The position numbers and the translations under genes were made by a program. Below are positions 9,601 through 18,675 of a stretch of DNA of 64,000 bases, piece by piece. Where the stretch lies: the NCBI RefSeq assembly GCF_035607555.1, contig NZ_JAVHWZ010000001.1, positions 739,501 to 803,500 of the forward strand, read 5' to 3'. Numbering within the stretch: position 1 is the first letter of the stretch; every line of letters starts with the position of its first letter. This DNA is from Candidatus Bealeia paramacronuclearis (GTDB lineage Bacteria; Pseudomonadota; Alphaproteobacteria; UBA9655). The notes under the pieces were generated by a model that ran no database searches, was not told the origin of the DNA, and saw only the letters and a program-made list of their open reading frames with translations.

Positions 9601-11311
9601 AGTTCAAACATAAAATCATGGAGGCGCGGTTGTTTGCATAATCCTCATAACCAATTTTTTTCAGAACTTCCGCTATGTTATTGAAGTCTTTAAAATAAAT
9701 GTCGGTACCGCGGAGTGCTAGTTGCTCATTAAATGCCTTAACACCAATTAATTCGCGCAAATACGTAAATGATTTAAAGAGGTTGTTTAAATTTGCGCTA
9801 GCGGCGTGGAAAAAAGTAGGCCATTTTTTATTTTTCTCTTCATAAGCCATCACATCGGCAAACATTTCAAAATCACTTTCCAAGAAATTGATTTTACGTT
9901 TGAACTCAACTTTTCCTTTTTGCTCGAATTCTGCACTATTGTAACGTTTGAAATATTCCTTGATATTTGTAAGATCAGCCTCTCGTTTTGAATTTTCGCT
10001 TTTTGGGAAATCTTTAGGCTCTTTATAATCTGGGCCCAAAATAATGCGCAAATGAATACGGCTTAAAGTTTCGTCCTGGTTAGGATTCCAGTGAGGGGTG
10101 GAAACGTGGGGTATTGTGTTATTATTATTATTTTTTGCAAATCTGTTTGATTTCTTCAGTTCCACCATGGCGGCGCCATGGGCTGCCACCGCTTCTGCAA
10201 AAATGTCTTCTTCTTTTTGAGTGTTAAAAGTTACTTTATCTTCATCTACGCGTTTTTCCTTCTCCAATAGACTTTTTTGTCCTTGCGTGCGGCCAAATCC
10301 ATCTTTTCCAAAAGGGATAGGTGTATATTTTGTAGGTATTCTGGAGTCTAATTTCGGTTTTTGATAGGGCTTGTCAAAATCAAATTCTTTAGAAGTTCCC
10401 CACCACTCTTGGGTTGGAAGGTCCCAATGAACTTTAAAATCTGCATGAGCTTTGTCATTAATAAAGTCGATGGCCTCTTCATCTTTTGGATTTTCAATTT
10501 CCTCAGACAAAATATAGAGTCGGTTCACAAGAGGTCTGATTCTTTTTTTAAAAGGATTGAGTTTTTTAAAAGTCGTAAGCTCTTTTAAGAAAGCCACGCC
10601 ACTGTCCGTTGATAGCGTCTCAAACAAAGGTTCATAGATAAAGATGGGGTTTTCTTCATTCCCTAAATTTCGGTTTTCTTCTTGAACTGCTTCTAAAAGG
10701 TCTTTCGCTTTTACCCATTTAAAATCCGTATATTCCTGACTGTGGTGATCTTTTGCGGTTTTGAGTTTTTCCTTGAAAACTTCTGGAGCAAGATAGTGAA
10801 CTTTTTTCCAATACATGCGGTAAAGAAGGTCCCCTTTTGCTTTCTCAGTATATATATCAATAAAAGGACTATGGCGAAGGATGCGTGGATGATGGGCATA
10901 AAGGGTATTCGATTCCTCACGCGTTTCACGATCCGCCGTGTCTGCGAGCGTTAAACTCGTCTCAGTTTGATTCTTGTCTTTTAAAGGATTTTTAGATTTA
11001 CTCGCACCCTCTGTTGGCGTTTCTTCAGCGTCACTTTTTCCACCAAAATTACACCATTCTTTCTTATCATCACGGAGGCCTAAAGGTATCCAGATTTCAC
11101 CTTCATGTTCAGCATAATGAAGAACACCAGCTGCTGTGTTGGAATCAGCTTTAAAATTCAAAGCGGCGGGAACGGATTTAAATTGGGATAAACCCTTAAC
11201 ATTTTCCTCCAATTCACTCATGGACGAAATCTGCACGGCAAGGACGGGGGCAATCGGTTGGGCCAATAGACTGAGGGACGTCAAAAGGGAAATCTGCTTT
11301 TTAAAGGTCAT
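6698..11311 (-). CDS. Large secreted protein with Nudix-like N-terminal and ankyrin-like repeats
   Basis: A 1537-residue protein with a Sec signal peptide (cleavage after about residue 25, PIAPVLA). Residues about 60-205 resemble a Nudix fold: GVLHYAEHEGEIWIPLGLR, then GGKSD at 90-94 and a helix ending RETREES at 128-134. The RE-x-x-EE core of the Nudix box is present, but a roughly 30-residue polar insertion splits the box and the first Glu of the consensus is not in place, so activity is uncertain. Residues about 400-800 are helical and unrecognised, with AAHGGGASF near 658-666. From about 803 (DGFLYLIRHGHTGAVETYL) ankyrin-like helical pairs appear, and the C-terminal third is helical repeats and coiled coil. 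A microsatellite encodes five Asn near residue 396. The start ATG is preceded by GAGAGAA. I infer an exported effector-type protein; specific function unknown. Confidence 0.7.
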   Translation of the reverse strand: MTFKKQISLLTSLSLLAQPIAPVLAVQISSMSELEENVKGLSQFKSVPAALNFKADSNTAAGVLHYAEHEGEIWIPLGLRDDKKEWCNFGGKSDAEETPTEGASKSKNPLKDKNQTETSLTLADTADRETREESNTLYAHHPRILRHSPFIDIYTEKAKGDLLYRMYWKKVHYLAPEVFKEKLKTAKDHHSQEYTDFKWVKAKDLLEAVQEENRNLGNEENPIFIYEPLFETLSTDSGVAFLKELTTFKKLNPFKKRIRPLVNRLYILSEEIENPKDEEAIDFINDKAHADFKVHWDLPTQEWWGTSKEFDFDKPYQKPKLDSRIPTKYTPIPFGKDGFGRTQGQKSLLEKEKRVDEDKVTFNTQKEEDIFAEAVAAHGAAMVELKKSNRFAKNNNNNTIPHVSTPHWNPNQDETLSRIHLRIILGPDYKEPKDFPKSENSKREADLTNIKEYFKRYNSAEFEQKGKVEFKRKINFLESDFEMFADVMAYEEKNKKWPTFFHAASANLNNLFKSFTYLRELIGVKAFNEQLALRGTDIYFKDFNNIAEVLKKIGYEDYANNRASMILCLNYVLLAGLATTRTSSSSIEYVINDHSVEEQNLNDRFEEAMVLAGFAKPIYDYFQSIFEQFVAHKHPELGNSVMLPISINPDILEDNMYAAHGGGASFDLKDDKDQTTNSPLHVLRGLQSEGLKQKSGKESFETDKERKRNLIPEARFFLHPKNMLNPGNVKVKAFNRFPLSEKEEKAYDQEMRQTSITMLADWLAQKNKVLSGSFQDYPLLKTLYKWAYKGLTGEEVQESLAVDGFLYLIRHGHTGAVETYLKLYPDIIQKGGIDQKSLMRAAMDSNNPQCLEFVFTKILNAPLQKFVSDDHEFTKIVRTLLTDNKDKSLVYFIENYNISKIDDKIKLFWIKASAYEDYNLSVTHAVVKKAPHLFEQALEILLKSGLSADCFQSILDSKMLTPQDLLVKFSDYVRNGDLKEYHETVSQLKKLLENGVDLSALHPQTQDPIIFSLLATESIINDISVADELKKIKGLLDLKNKKGFTLLEVAQKTYLEGQMMGGLITVLIQALQNAKRDVGSAYDKEFLELFGTDYIYFYGDNVLQKPQSRQWIEKAKKITQISELPGIVNECPSSILLNIFSQRFSNLSVLNLLQAKANKNYEIMTNWKTQFTEVVKKNDESKMKELISNAPESITEYEAEFTDLEEKFKTPLEGRFGLLEEKSKNWTKELESMAKKGEEALRNFLHKVPSYIWYTNSEIYEILKNYTLDFYNAYVIPYEKATHDWTSELQILKEDLTKQVNESAITKFEKHLKSAPNPGAFNNWEFSNTLRLLMKDERLIPLLEACVNFATHSQMAFIESPYTVSLFYSDPDLSDKAIVSFLNLLSPQQQTTLLKKLDEDNFEDLLSKLPLEFISKLLNNNPELFKNHGENKDFFGSALWELPLELRKEFALSHIDELLKNEPELNTPYFVCLLFTNDNKELVETLIKKKPTFLDIQSEDGLSLSEIIESFPSRFKNGTMLFGMLEKRLKTKKSEKN

Positions 11312-11467
11312 AGTATTCTCTCAAAAATATTAAAAAACAATGGGTATATTTGTAATAAAAATTCTTATAAGTCAACTACAATTGTATATATTGTTTATTT
11401 TCCACTAACTCTTTCATTTCAATGGCTTTCTTTGGCTGAGATTTTGAAATTTCTAATTTAATGGGTT

Positions 11468-12595
11468 ATGATGTTTTCCATGATGAATATGACAAAAATA
11501 ATCTCGGTTGTCCTAGCAAGTTTTATGGCAGGGAAGGCTATGGCGACAAACGTTAGCATTGATTCTACTGAAGAGACAATGCAGTCGCACACACCTCGGC
11601 GTAAAATTGGGGATCCTAATCCTCAACATGCAGGATTATTTCAGACTCTTCCCAAAGATATTTTGAAGTTGATGGCAAAAAAAAATTAAAATGGGAAAAT
11701 ATCGCGTTTTTGGCGCATACATGTCAGTTTCTTAATAGGTTTGCTCAGGAAGAACAAGCACGGCGTATCGCTGAAATTTTCATCCTTCCTCCTACAGATA
11801 CAGCAAAACAATGGTTTTTTTTACTCTACCCAACGCTTCTCACGCGTTTGTGGAGTTCTCAAGATATTCAACGTATCCGTTTAGGGTCTTATCAGGTGGC
11901 CCCCAAAAGCATTCCTCTCATTCACTCCATTTATCGGATGTTTCAAAAAAATTACAAAATTAACCGCTTGGAGCACATCATCTATTTTCACCTGCCTCTT
12001 GGGGGCTTTCGAGAGAAAACACATTTAATTCTTTCTTATGCTGAGGATTGGTTCCCGGAAACATCACCGCTTTCTGATGCGACTTTGCAAATTCAAATCC
12101 CTAAAATGGAGTATGATCCATTTTTAGAACGCTGCCAACTCATTACCCAGTATTCTCATGTGCTCTTTTCGGCAGATATGGATTCTTATGGTCGGGTCCA
12201 AATTATCAATGCCATTTTGCCGCTGACTCCGGGTCAAAGTGTTGCCAGAATTCAAATGATTGAAAAATATTTAGATTTAATCAAGGGGGATAATTCTCAG
12301 CGTGCAACAATCACGGCAAAACTTTTAGGACTGATCCCTGAAGATATCTCAAAACGTATGGAGGCGTTGAGTTCTCCAACACTTAGCTCTTTGTGGGAAA
12401 ACCCCCTACCATGATAAAAAATATATTTTCATAAGAGAGCTTCTTCGAGGAAATGCTGATCAAATTCAAGTGTTTGTTGAAAAAATTACTTCTTTTTATA
12501 AACATACAGTCAGCATTCCATTTTGGATTAGTTTTATACCTTTTTTGATGAGCTTATCAACTGATGAGATTTCAGAGCGTCTGCGACTGGATTAA
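11468..12595 (+). pseudogene. Frameshifted gene for secreted F-box-like protein
   Basis: One protein can be read only across two frame changes. The first piece (11468-11689) has a signal peptide (IISVVLASFMAGKAMA) and ends LPKDILKLMAKKN. One more A in the A9 run near 11680 would continue as KKLKWENIAFLAHTCQFLNRF, completing an F-box-like motif. The second piece (11710-12414) runs to about AC-rich sequence near 12404, where a further shift would continue as YHDKKYIFIRELLRGNADQ and end at 12595 with ISERLRLD. Both breaks sit at homopolymers (A run; AAAACCCCC), so sequencing error or slippage-type phase variation are alternatives to a dead gene. It is divergent from the Nudix-like gene. Confidence 0.65.
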
Positions 12596-12660
12596 ATCGT
12601 TGCACATCTTCTTCAATTCCATTAAGGGTCCTTTAACCTTTTTTTAGTAAGCTGATAAGT

Positions 12661-13581
12661 ATGAAAATTCTTGTTCTCGCGCGAAATGCCGACCTTTATT
12701 CTCACAAGCGCCTTGTGGAAGCCGCTCATGCGCGCGGTCATGAAATTGACGTGATTGATACTCTCAAGATTTATCTTAATGTTAGCGGCGGTGAAGATTC
12801 TATTCACTATGCGGGCAAAGTTTTGGACAAATATGATGCGGTCATTCCGCGAATTGGGGCCTCGATTACCTCTTATGGACTTGCCGTTTTAAGGCAATTT
12901 GAGCTTATGGGAACGTGGCCTTTGAATGGATCTTTGGGGATTATGAGGTCCCGCGACAAATTAAGATCTATGCAAGTTTTGGCCAGAAAAGGTTTGCCTT
13001 TGCCAGTGACTGCATTTTCCAACTCCTCAAGCTCCATTGATGACATGATTTCAATGGTGGGTGGCGTTCCTCTCATTGTTAAACTTTTAGAAGGAACTCA
13101 AGGCATTGGGGTTATTTTATGCGAAACAAAATCCTCTGCAAGAAGTGTCATTGAGGGATTCTTGGGCGTGAATGTGAACATTTTGGTTCAAGAGTTTATC
13201 AAAGAAGCCAAAGGGGCGGATATTCGTTGTCTGGTTGTAGGGGGGAAAGTTGTGGCTGCCATTGAACGGCAGGGGTCCCCTGATGAGTTTCGGGCCAATA
13301 TTCACCGTGGCGGCACGGCCAAGAAAATTCGACTGACTAAACAAGAACGCGATATTGCCATTCGCTCAGCCAAGGCTATGGGCCTTGATGTCTGCGGTGT
13401 CGATCTTTTGCGCTCTAGCCGAGGACCCCTTGTACTGGAGGTTAATTCCTCACCAGGACTTGAGGGGATCGAGAAAGCCTCAGGCGTGAATGTCGCCGAT
13501 ACAATTATCGATTATATTGAACGGAACGTGGGGAAGACGTCGCCGAAGTCCCGCCTCCGTAAGTCATCATCCGGTAGCTAA
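12661..13581 (+). CDS. rimK: RimK-type ATP-grasp glutamate ligase
   Basis: Predicted to add glutamate residues to the C-terminus of ribosomal protein S6 or a related acceptor in the cytoplasm. At 306 residues it is close to the 300 of E. coli RimK. The N-terminal preATP-grasp part starts [18 protein letters not shown]. The ATP-grasp domain has the nucleotide-binding segment [15 protein letters not shown] near residue 137, then [16 protein letters not shown], and the metal-binding end [16 protein letters not shown], all typical of RimK. The last 77 bp overlap the 3' end of comM on the other strand. The Ser/Arg-rich tail after residue 290 is an extension of low complexity. Confidence 0.93.
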   Translation: MKILVLARNADLYSHKRLVEAAHARGHEIDVIDTLKIYLNVSGGEDSIHYAGKVLDKYDAVIPRIGASITSYGLAVLRQFELMGTWPLNGSLGIMRSRDKLRSMQVLARKGLPLPVTAFSNSSSSIDDMISMVGGVPLIVKLLEGTQGIGVILCETKSSARSVIEGFLGVNVNILVQEFIKEAKGADIRCLVVGGKVVAAIERQGSPDEFRANIHRGGTAKKIRLTKQERDIAIRSAKAMGLDVCGVDLLRSSRGPLVLEVNSSPGLEGIEKASGVNVADTIIDYIERNVGKTSPKSRLRKSSSGS

Positions 13582-15067
13582 GAGCCTCTCCCAAATGTTC
13601 TTTTTGAATGGTTTTCGAGTTTGCAAGATCTGCAATGGTCCGCGCTACCCGTAAGACGCGTGCATAACCCCGTGCGGAGAGTTTGAACCGTTCAGATGCG
13701 GTCTCGAGAAACGTCCGATCTTCCAGAGACAAATTAACGATTTTCTCTAAAAGCTGACCTTCAGCATGGGCATTTAAAGAGATCTCACTTCCCTCAGATT
13801 CAAAGCGTGCTTTTTGAATGTTTCTCGCGTGGATTACACGGGCACGAATTGTCTCGCTAGTTTCTCCAGTGGCTGGTTGGTGGAGGTCTTGGGCTTTAAC
13901 TTCTGGCACATCAATATGAATATCAATACGATCAAAAAGGGGGCCTGAGATGCGACTTTGATAATCAAGTGCACATTTGGGTGCCCGTGAGCATGATCTT
14001 TCGGGATCAGAGAGATATCCGCAACGGCAAGGATTCATGGCGGCCATCAGCTGGATGCGGGCAGGATACACGTAATGCGCATTGGCACGCGACACCACAG
14101 CGCGACCCGATTCAACAGGCTGACGCAAGGCTTCTAATGTGGATCTGGCAAACTCAGGAAGCTCGTCTAAGAAAAGAACCCCGTGATGAGCTAAGGAAAT
14201 TTCCCCAGGTCCCGCTTTGATCCCTCCACCAATCAGTGCCGGCATGGTTGCTGAATGGTGAGGATCGCGAAAGGGTCGCGTCCTTAAAAGTCGACCTTCG
14301 GAAAGTTGCCCTGCCAAACTATGGATCATGGTGACTTCGAGTGCTTCTTCTGGGGTGAGGGGAGGGAGGATCGAAGATAATCTTGAGGCCAACATGGATT
14401 TCCCCGAACCTGGAGGCCCCCACATTAGCATGTGATGTCCGCCTGCGGCTGCAACTTCAAGCGCGCGCTTGGCGGTTTCTTGCCCCTTGATGTCGCGCAT
14501 ATCGAGATGTATCTCTTTGCTGTCATCTTCTAAAATGGCCTCAGGGGCGCTTAAAACTTGAGTGCCTTTAAAATGATTAATTAAGCTCAAAAGATGATTG
14601 GGGGCGATGATATTTAAATCTCCGGCCCAGGCCGCTTCCCCACCGCACGCCTCAGGGCAAATAAGGCCTTTACCAACGGATGAGGCATAAATTGCGGCTG
14701 GTAAAGCACCTGAGACGGGCGCTATAGCTCCATCGAGTCCAAGCTCCCCCAAGGCCACCAATCCTTCAATGGCATCTTGAGGAATGACACCCATACTGAC
14801 CAAAAGCCCGACGGCAATGGGAAGATCGTAATGAGTGCCTTCTTTTTGAACATCTGCTGGCGCCAGATTGACTGTGATTCGTTTGGACGGTAGAGCTAAC
14901 GCCAAAGCATTCAATGCCGCGCGTACTCGCTCTTTCGATTCCCCGACCGCTTTGTCGGCAAGTCCTACAATAATAAAATTGGGAAGCCCAGGTGAAATTT
15001 GAACTTGAACATCAATGGGCGTGACTTCCACGCCTTGGAAGGAGACAGTTTCAATGCGAGCGAACAC
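13505..15067 (-). CDS. comM: YifB/ComM family Mg-chelatase-like AAA+ ATPase
   Basis: A 520-residue member of the YifB/ComM family, which in naturally competent bacteria acts as a helicase promoting branch migration during recombination of incoming DNA. The N-terminal Lon-protease-like ChlI domain (residues 1-170) starts [22 protein letters not shown]. The AAA+ domain has Walker [10 protein letters not shown] near 217, Walker [11 protein letters not shown] and the C-terminal Mg-chelatase domain [20 protein letters not shown] zinc-type Cys pair appears in [15 protein letters not shown]. It converges on rimK with a 77-bp overlap, so both stop codons lie inside the other gene. Confidence 0.95.
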   Translation of the reverse strand: MFARIETVSFQGVEVTPIDVQVQISPGLPNFIIVGLADKAVGESKERVRAALNALALALPSKRITVNLAPADVQKEGTHYDLPIAVGLLVSMGVIPQDAIEGLVALGELGLDGAIAPVSGALPAAIYASSVGKGLICPEACGGEAAWAGDLNIIAPNHLLSLINHFKGTQVLSAPEAILEDDSKEIHLDMRDIKGQETAKRALEVAAAGGHHMLMWGPPGSGKSMLASRLSSILPPLTPEEALEVTMIHSLAGQLSEGRLLRTRPFRDPHHSATMPALIGGGIKAGPGEISLAHHGVLFLDELPEFARSTLEALRQPVESGRAVVSRANAHYVYPARIQLMAAMNPCRCGYLSDPERSCSRAPKCALDYQSRISGPLFDRIDIHIDVPEVKAQDLHQPATGETSETIRARVIHARNIQKARFESEGSEISLNAHAEGQLLEKIVNLSLEDRTFLETASERFKLSARGYARVLRVARTIADLANSKTIQKEHLGEALSYRMMTYGGGTSATSSPRSVQYNR

Positions 15068-15170
15068 TATTTGTCCTTTATTTTTTGTTTTTATGGAGAA
15101 ATATTAAAGCTTTGCACGGAGAGTTTCAAGTGAAAGTCAGAGGGTGTAAAGGGCAGAATGCGCATTAAGA

Positions 15171-15206
15171 AAAACCCACTCCCTGATTTCTCAAGAAGTG
15201 GATTTT
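15171..15206 (-). terminator. Terminator of the secreted-protein gene at 15232
   Basis: Downstream of the 15232 gene the minus strand folds as AAAATCCACT ... AGTGGGTTTTT with a 16-nt loop and ends in five T. This is a plausible rho-independent terminator separating the gene from comM. Confidence 0.5.
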
Positions 15207-15231
15207 GTAAGTACTTAAAAGACGTTTGGTA

Positions 15232-16191
15232 CTATTTTTTTTCTTCAACATCTTTTTTTAAGGTGACGCTAACGGCGTAAGGTGCTGCATCATTTTCCCA
15301 CATTTTAAGGGATTCATTCCAGCGTCCGGGGCCAGCATTATAATCAAAACGAAATGTTTCTTGAGAATCTGTCTTCGTCACAGAGTGTAAATAGAGCTCA
15401 TCCATGGTCCCAAAGAGGAAGTTAAGATTGGAAGCCGTATCATCTCCATAGGGCCCGAAGATTGCAAATGTCATCGTTCCCAAGTTTGTTTTAAGCGTGC
15501 CAGATTTGGCTGCTTTTTTCAAGTCCTCTAAACGTATAACAAGCGAACCGTACAACATCTTTACTTGCGCGACAGGCAGGGATTCTTTTTCAGTTTTCTC
15601 AAGGGAAACCTTAGTTTCAATTGAGGGCTTCTTTTCCTCAAGAACTCCTTCTTTTGAGGAAATGGTCAAGATTTGAGTTTTTTCTTTGATTTGCACAATG
15701 GAGTTGTTATTAACATCAATTTTCTTGACTTCGCTTTTAGGTTCACTAAGTTTTTTTGTGGAAATAATTTTAACGTCTAGGTCAAAAAATCTCGTTCCTG
15801 ACATCAATTCGTTTTTGTATATAGGTTGTGTAAGATCATCTTCCAATACCTGTGTGGACGCGTTGTATTTTTTAACATAACCTTGGAATACTGCTATCGT
15901 GCTTCCAGGTGTTTCTTGGACGAAGTGTGCAGTGTTACTTGTGACAGGCGTAGTCAATTTTTGATCTTTGTCAAGAGTTGTAAAGTTAGGCTCTGAAGCG
16001 TAACTAGGTTTTGTGACGGAAAGCTTTGTTCCATCATTTAATGTAACTTCTCCGTTCATGTAGCCGTACTTAAGTTTGCGAATAGAAACAGATAACTGAC
16101 CCTTTTCCTCATCATATCCAGCAGTGGCTGGGGACGTCATTGTCAAAGCACTTGTGGCCAAAAGACCGGCAAATAAAAATTTATTTAACAT
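15232..16191 (-). CDS. Secreted protein of unknown function
   Basis: I do not recognise this 319-residue protein. The start ATG 16191 is chosen because GGAG lies 9 nt upstream and it opens directly into a signal peptide (MLNKFLFAGLLATSALTMTSPATA). The mature protein seems to be beta-rich and bipartite: residues about 30-130 (QLSVSIRKLKYGYMNGEVTLNDG) and 215-315 (AQVKMLYGSLVIRLEDLKKA) both start with a short strand plus a possible sheet, joined by a Lys/Glu/Ser-rich linker near 150-200. The C-terminal part ends with charged DVEEKK. No cysteines are evident. It is flanked by comM and recJ, both on the minus strand, with own terminator, so it looks monocistronic. Confidence 0.65.
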   Translation of the reverse strand: MLNKFLFAGLLATSALTMTSPATAGYDEEKGQLSVSIRKLKYGYMNGEVTLNDGTKLSVTKPSYASEPNFTTLDKDQKLTTPVTSNTAHFVQETPGSTIAVFQGYVKKYNASTQVLEDDLTQPIYKNELMSGTRFFDLDVKIISTKKLSEPKSEVKKIDVNNNSIVQIKEKTQILTISSKEGVLEEKKPSIETKVSLEKTEKESLPVAQVKMLYGSLVIRLEDLKKAAKSGTLKTNLGTMTFAIFGPYGDDTASNLNFLFGTMDELYLHSVTKTDSQETFRFDYNAGPGRWNESLKMWENDAAPYAVSVTLKKDVEEKK

Positions 16192-16360
16192 TATTAATAT
16201 CTCCATTAAAAAACAAATACAGAAATTGTATTCTAAAAATCATATAGGGTCCCTATTAGAAAAAAACAAGGGGAAATTTTGAGGGATTTAAAATTTTGAA
16301 ATAATTGCAAAAAACAGTTTTTAAGAGCCTTCAACAAAGAGTAAAGGGACTCTATTCTTT

Positions 16361-18139
16361 TTAAGAAACCAGCTTTTGAGCTTCATAAACCGATGCGCGA
16401 ACATCTTCCACCATCAATTGGATTTCGTTGCGTCCTCCCCAGGTGTCGCGTTTGAGGGTGGCTACAAAATCAAGTGGTTCACCTTTGTTTTTTTGGAGAA
16501 GCTCTCCCAAAGGTGTTCCGAGACTTCGGAAAGCCATAGCTTTGAATGTGGTTCTGTCATCTTGCGAAAGTTGAAGGGAAAGATGGTTTTCCCCTACAAT
16601 TTTCCAATATTTAAGGCGCACACCTTCAAATAAAAATTTAGGAGAAGGATTCCCCACCCCAAAAGGCATCATTTTCTCAAGATGATCTAAAATATCGCCT
16701 TTCAAGGCATGAAGTCCCAAAATTCCATCAATCTCAAGGAAAGGTGAAAAATCTGTGTTTTCGGATAGCTGAAGATAGGATTCATTTAAATAATTATGAA
16801 ACTCAGGAATTTGATCGATCGTCACACTGACACCGCCGGCCATGGCATGCCCCCCTCCACCGAGGAGGAGGCCTCTGTGATGTGCATTGTGAATCAGCGT
16901 TCCCACATCAAATCCGGGGATGGAGCGCGCAGAGCCTTTGCCCACACCTTCATTTAACGCCACGATAAATGTGGGCTTTTGAAAGCGATCTTTAAGACGT
17001 CCTGCCACAATTCCAATGACGCCCTCGTGCCACCCCGCATGCGCCAAAAAGAGCACGGGATGATTTTGTTGAAGCTCTGCCAATTGGAGAGCCTCTTCCA
17101 AAACGACGGCTTCAATGTCTTGGCGTTCTTGATTGAGGTGATTGAGCTCTGTTGAGATTTTCTGCGCTTCGTAATGATCAGGTGTTGTGAGAAGTCGTGT
17201 TCCCAAATCAGAGGCGCCCACGCGCCCCCCGGCGTTAATGCGAGGTCCCAATAAAAATCCCAGATGATAAGTGCTCGGAGTTTCATTGAGCCCCGCTATA
17301 TCCGCAAGGGCTTTAAGGCCAATATTTTTTCTTAAATTTATAACTTTGAGGCCTTGCTTTACAAAAGCACGATTTAATCCTGTTAAGGGCATAACGTCAC
17401 AGACGGTCCCTAATGCCACCAGATCCAAAAGGGATAAAAGATCTGGAAGGTGAGTGATCATTTCAGGCAGATCTGTTTTGATGCGCTTTGAAAGGGCTGT
17501 TGCAAATAAAAAGGAAACTCCCACGGCTGCCAAATGACGTGTTTTTTTAGAGGTCTCGCTGATTTCATCCAGACGATTGGGATTAACGAGGGCATAAGCT
17601 TCGGGCAGTTTGGATTCGGCTACATGATGATCGAACACAATCACGTCCATGCCGTTGTCTTTGGCGAAGGCGAGGGGGGCATGGGCAGCCGTTCCGCAAT
17701 CAACCGTAATAATAAGTTTTACGCCTTCTTTTAAAAAAGTATCAAAAGCGGGAAGCGAAGGGCCGTATCCTTCGGTGATACGATCGGGAATATAAAAAGA
17801 AACATGAGGCGTTAAAGGTTTTAAAAATCTCAAAAGGAGGGATGAGGAGGTCGCCCCGTCCACATCATAATCGCCAAAAATGATAATTTTTTCCTGATTT
17901 TGAAGAGCGATTATCATACGGGAAACGGCTTTCTCCATATCCAAAAGGTTCAACGGATTAGGAAGAAGATCTTTTAATTTTGGGTTTAAAAATGAGTCAA
18001 TATTCCCGCAATCAAAGCCGCGACGAACCAAAATTCGGGCTACACTATCCGGCAGCTCATGCTTTTGAATGAGCGTTTGAACCTGCCGATAATTGGGGTC
18101 TTCATAAATCCAACGTTTATTTGTGACGGAAAGTTTCAC
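16361..18139 (-). CDS. recJ: Single-stranded-DNA-specific exonuclease RecJ
   Basis: 5'-3' exonuclease acting on single-stranded DNA in recombination and mismatch repair. The 592-residue length fits the family. DHH-phosphoesterase motifs are present: FGDYDVDGATSS (motif I, near residue 95), TVDCGTAAHAPL (motif II), VFDHHVAESKLPEAYALVNP (motif III) and LAAVGVSFLFATAL. The DHHA1 part carries GGGGHAMAGGVS near 425-436, followed by the OB-like RecJ C-terminal domain (MMPFGVGNPSPKFLFEGV). The start ATG opens MKLSVTNKRWIYEDPN. All expected metal-binding residues seem intact. Confidence 0.96.
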   Translation of the reverse strand: MKLSVTNKRWIYEDPNYRQVQTLIQKHELPDSVARILVRRGFDCGNIDSFLNPKLKDLLPNPLNLLDMEKAVSRMIIALQNQEKIIIFGDYDVDGATSSSLLLRFLKPLTPHVSFYIPDRITEGYGPSLPAFDTFLKEGVKLIITVDCGTAAHAPLAFAKDNGMDVIVFDHHVAESKLPEAYALVNPNRLDEISETSKKTRHLAAVGVSFLFATALSKRIKTDLPEMITHLPDLLSLLDLVALGTVCDVMPLTGLNRAFVKQGLKVINLRKNIGLKALADIAGLNETPSTYHLGFLLGPRINAGGRVGASDLGTRLLTTPDHYEAQKISTELNHLNQERQDIEAVVLEEALQLAELQQNHPVLFLAHAGWHEGVIGIVAGRLKDRFQKPTFIVALNEGVGKGSARSIPGFDVGTLIHNAHHRGLLLGGGGHAMAGGVSVTIDQIPEFHNYLNESYLQLSENTDFSPFLEIDGILGLHALKGDILDHLEKMMPFGVGNPSPKFLFEGVRLKYWKIVGENHLSLQLSQDDRTTFKAMAFRSLGTPLGELLQKNKGEPLDFVATLKRDTWGGRNEIQLMVEDVRASVYEAQKLVS

Positions 18140-18274
18140 TGTTGCCTCGTTAAAACAGGCCTTACTTTAAATCATTAAGATTCCTCTTCACAACCTATAA
18201 TTTTGTGTTAAGCTTCTATGAGATGGCGGAAAGTTAATAAATAGAAATGCTGCCCTTAAAAACAGGAGGTTATT

Positions 18275-18469
18275 ATGAAAAAAGTATTGATTTCCCTAAG
18301 TGCACTGATGATTTTTTGGGGCAATATGGCGGTTGCCGTGGCCGAGCTGCCAAAAGGTCATCATCAGGCCTACAAGCTTACCAAATCTCAACTCATGGAT
18401 CACTCTGACATTTTTGATGATCCTGAATTTGGAACGTCACCAGAAGTGTATCCGCATGAGGCGCATTAG
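18275..18469 (+). CDS. Small secreted peptide, unknown
   Basis: A 64-residue ORF with a strong ribosome-binding site (ACAGGAGG 6 nt before ATG). The first 24 residues form a clear signal peptide (MKKVLISLSALMIFWGNMAVAVA). The remaining 40 residues are polar and His/Asp-rich (KGHHQAYKLTKSQLMDHSDIFDD), without cysteines. No family is recognised. The gene is divergent from recJ. The combination of good ribosome-binding site and signal peptide makes it likely real despite the size. Confidence 0.65.
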   Translation: MKKVLISLSALMIFWGNMAVAVAELPKGHHQAYKLTKSQLMDHSDIFDDPEFGTSPEVYPHEAH

Positions 18470-18675
18470 GTTGCGAAACATTAAGTTTCAAAGGCAGCAG
18501 TTTACATGAACCCATCACCAAAAAATCTGCGCCTTAAGTCAGATGATAAATTGAGTGTGAGTGCAGGACTTTCACTGAAAAAGGACTCTCACCGCAAATT
18601 TTGATATTTCTTGATGTGCCGTTTTTGAACGGGTTGTACCTTCTTAATCATTGGCGTGGTTTGAGATATACTCCT

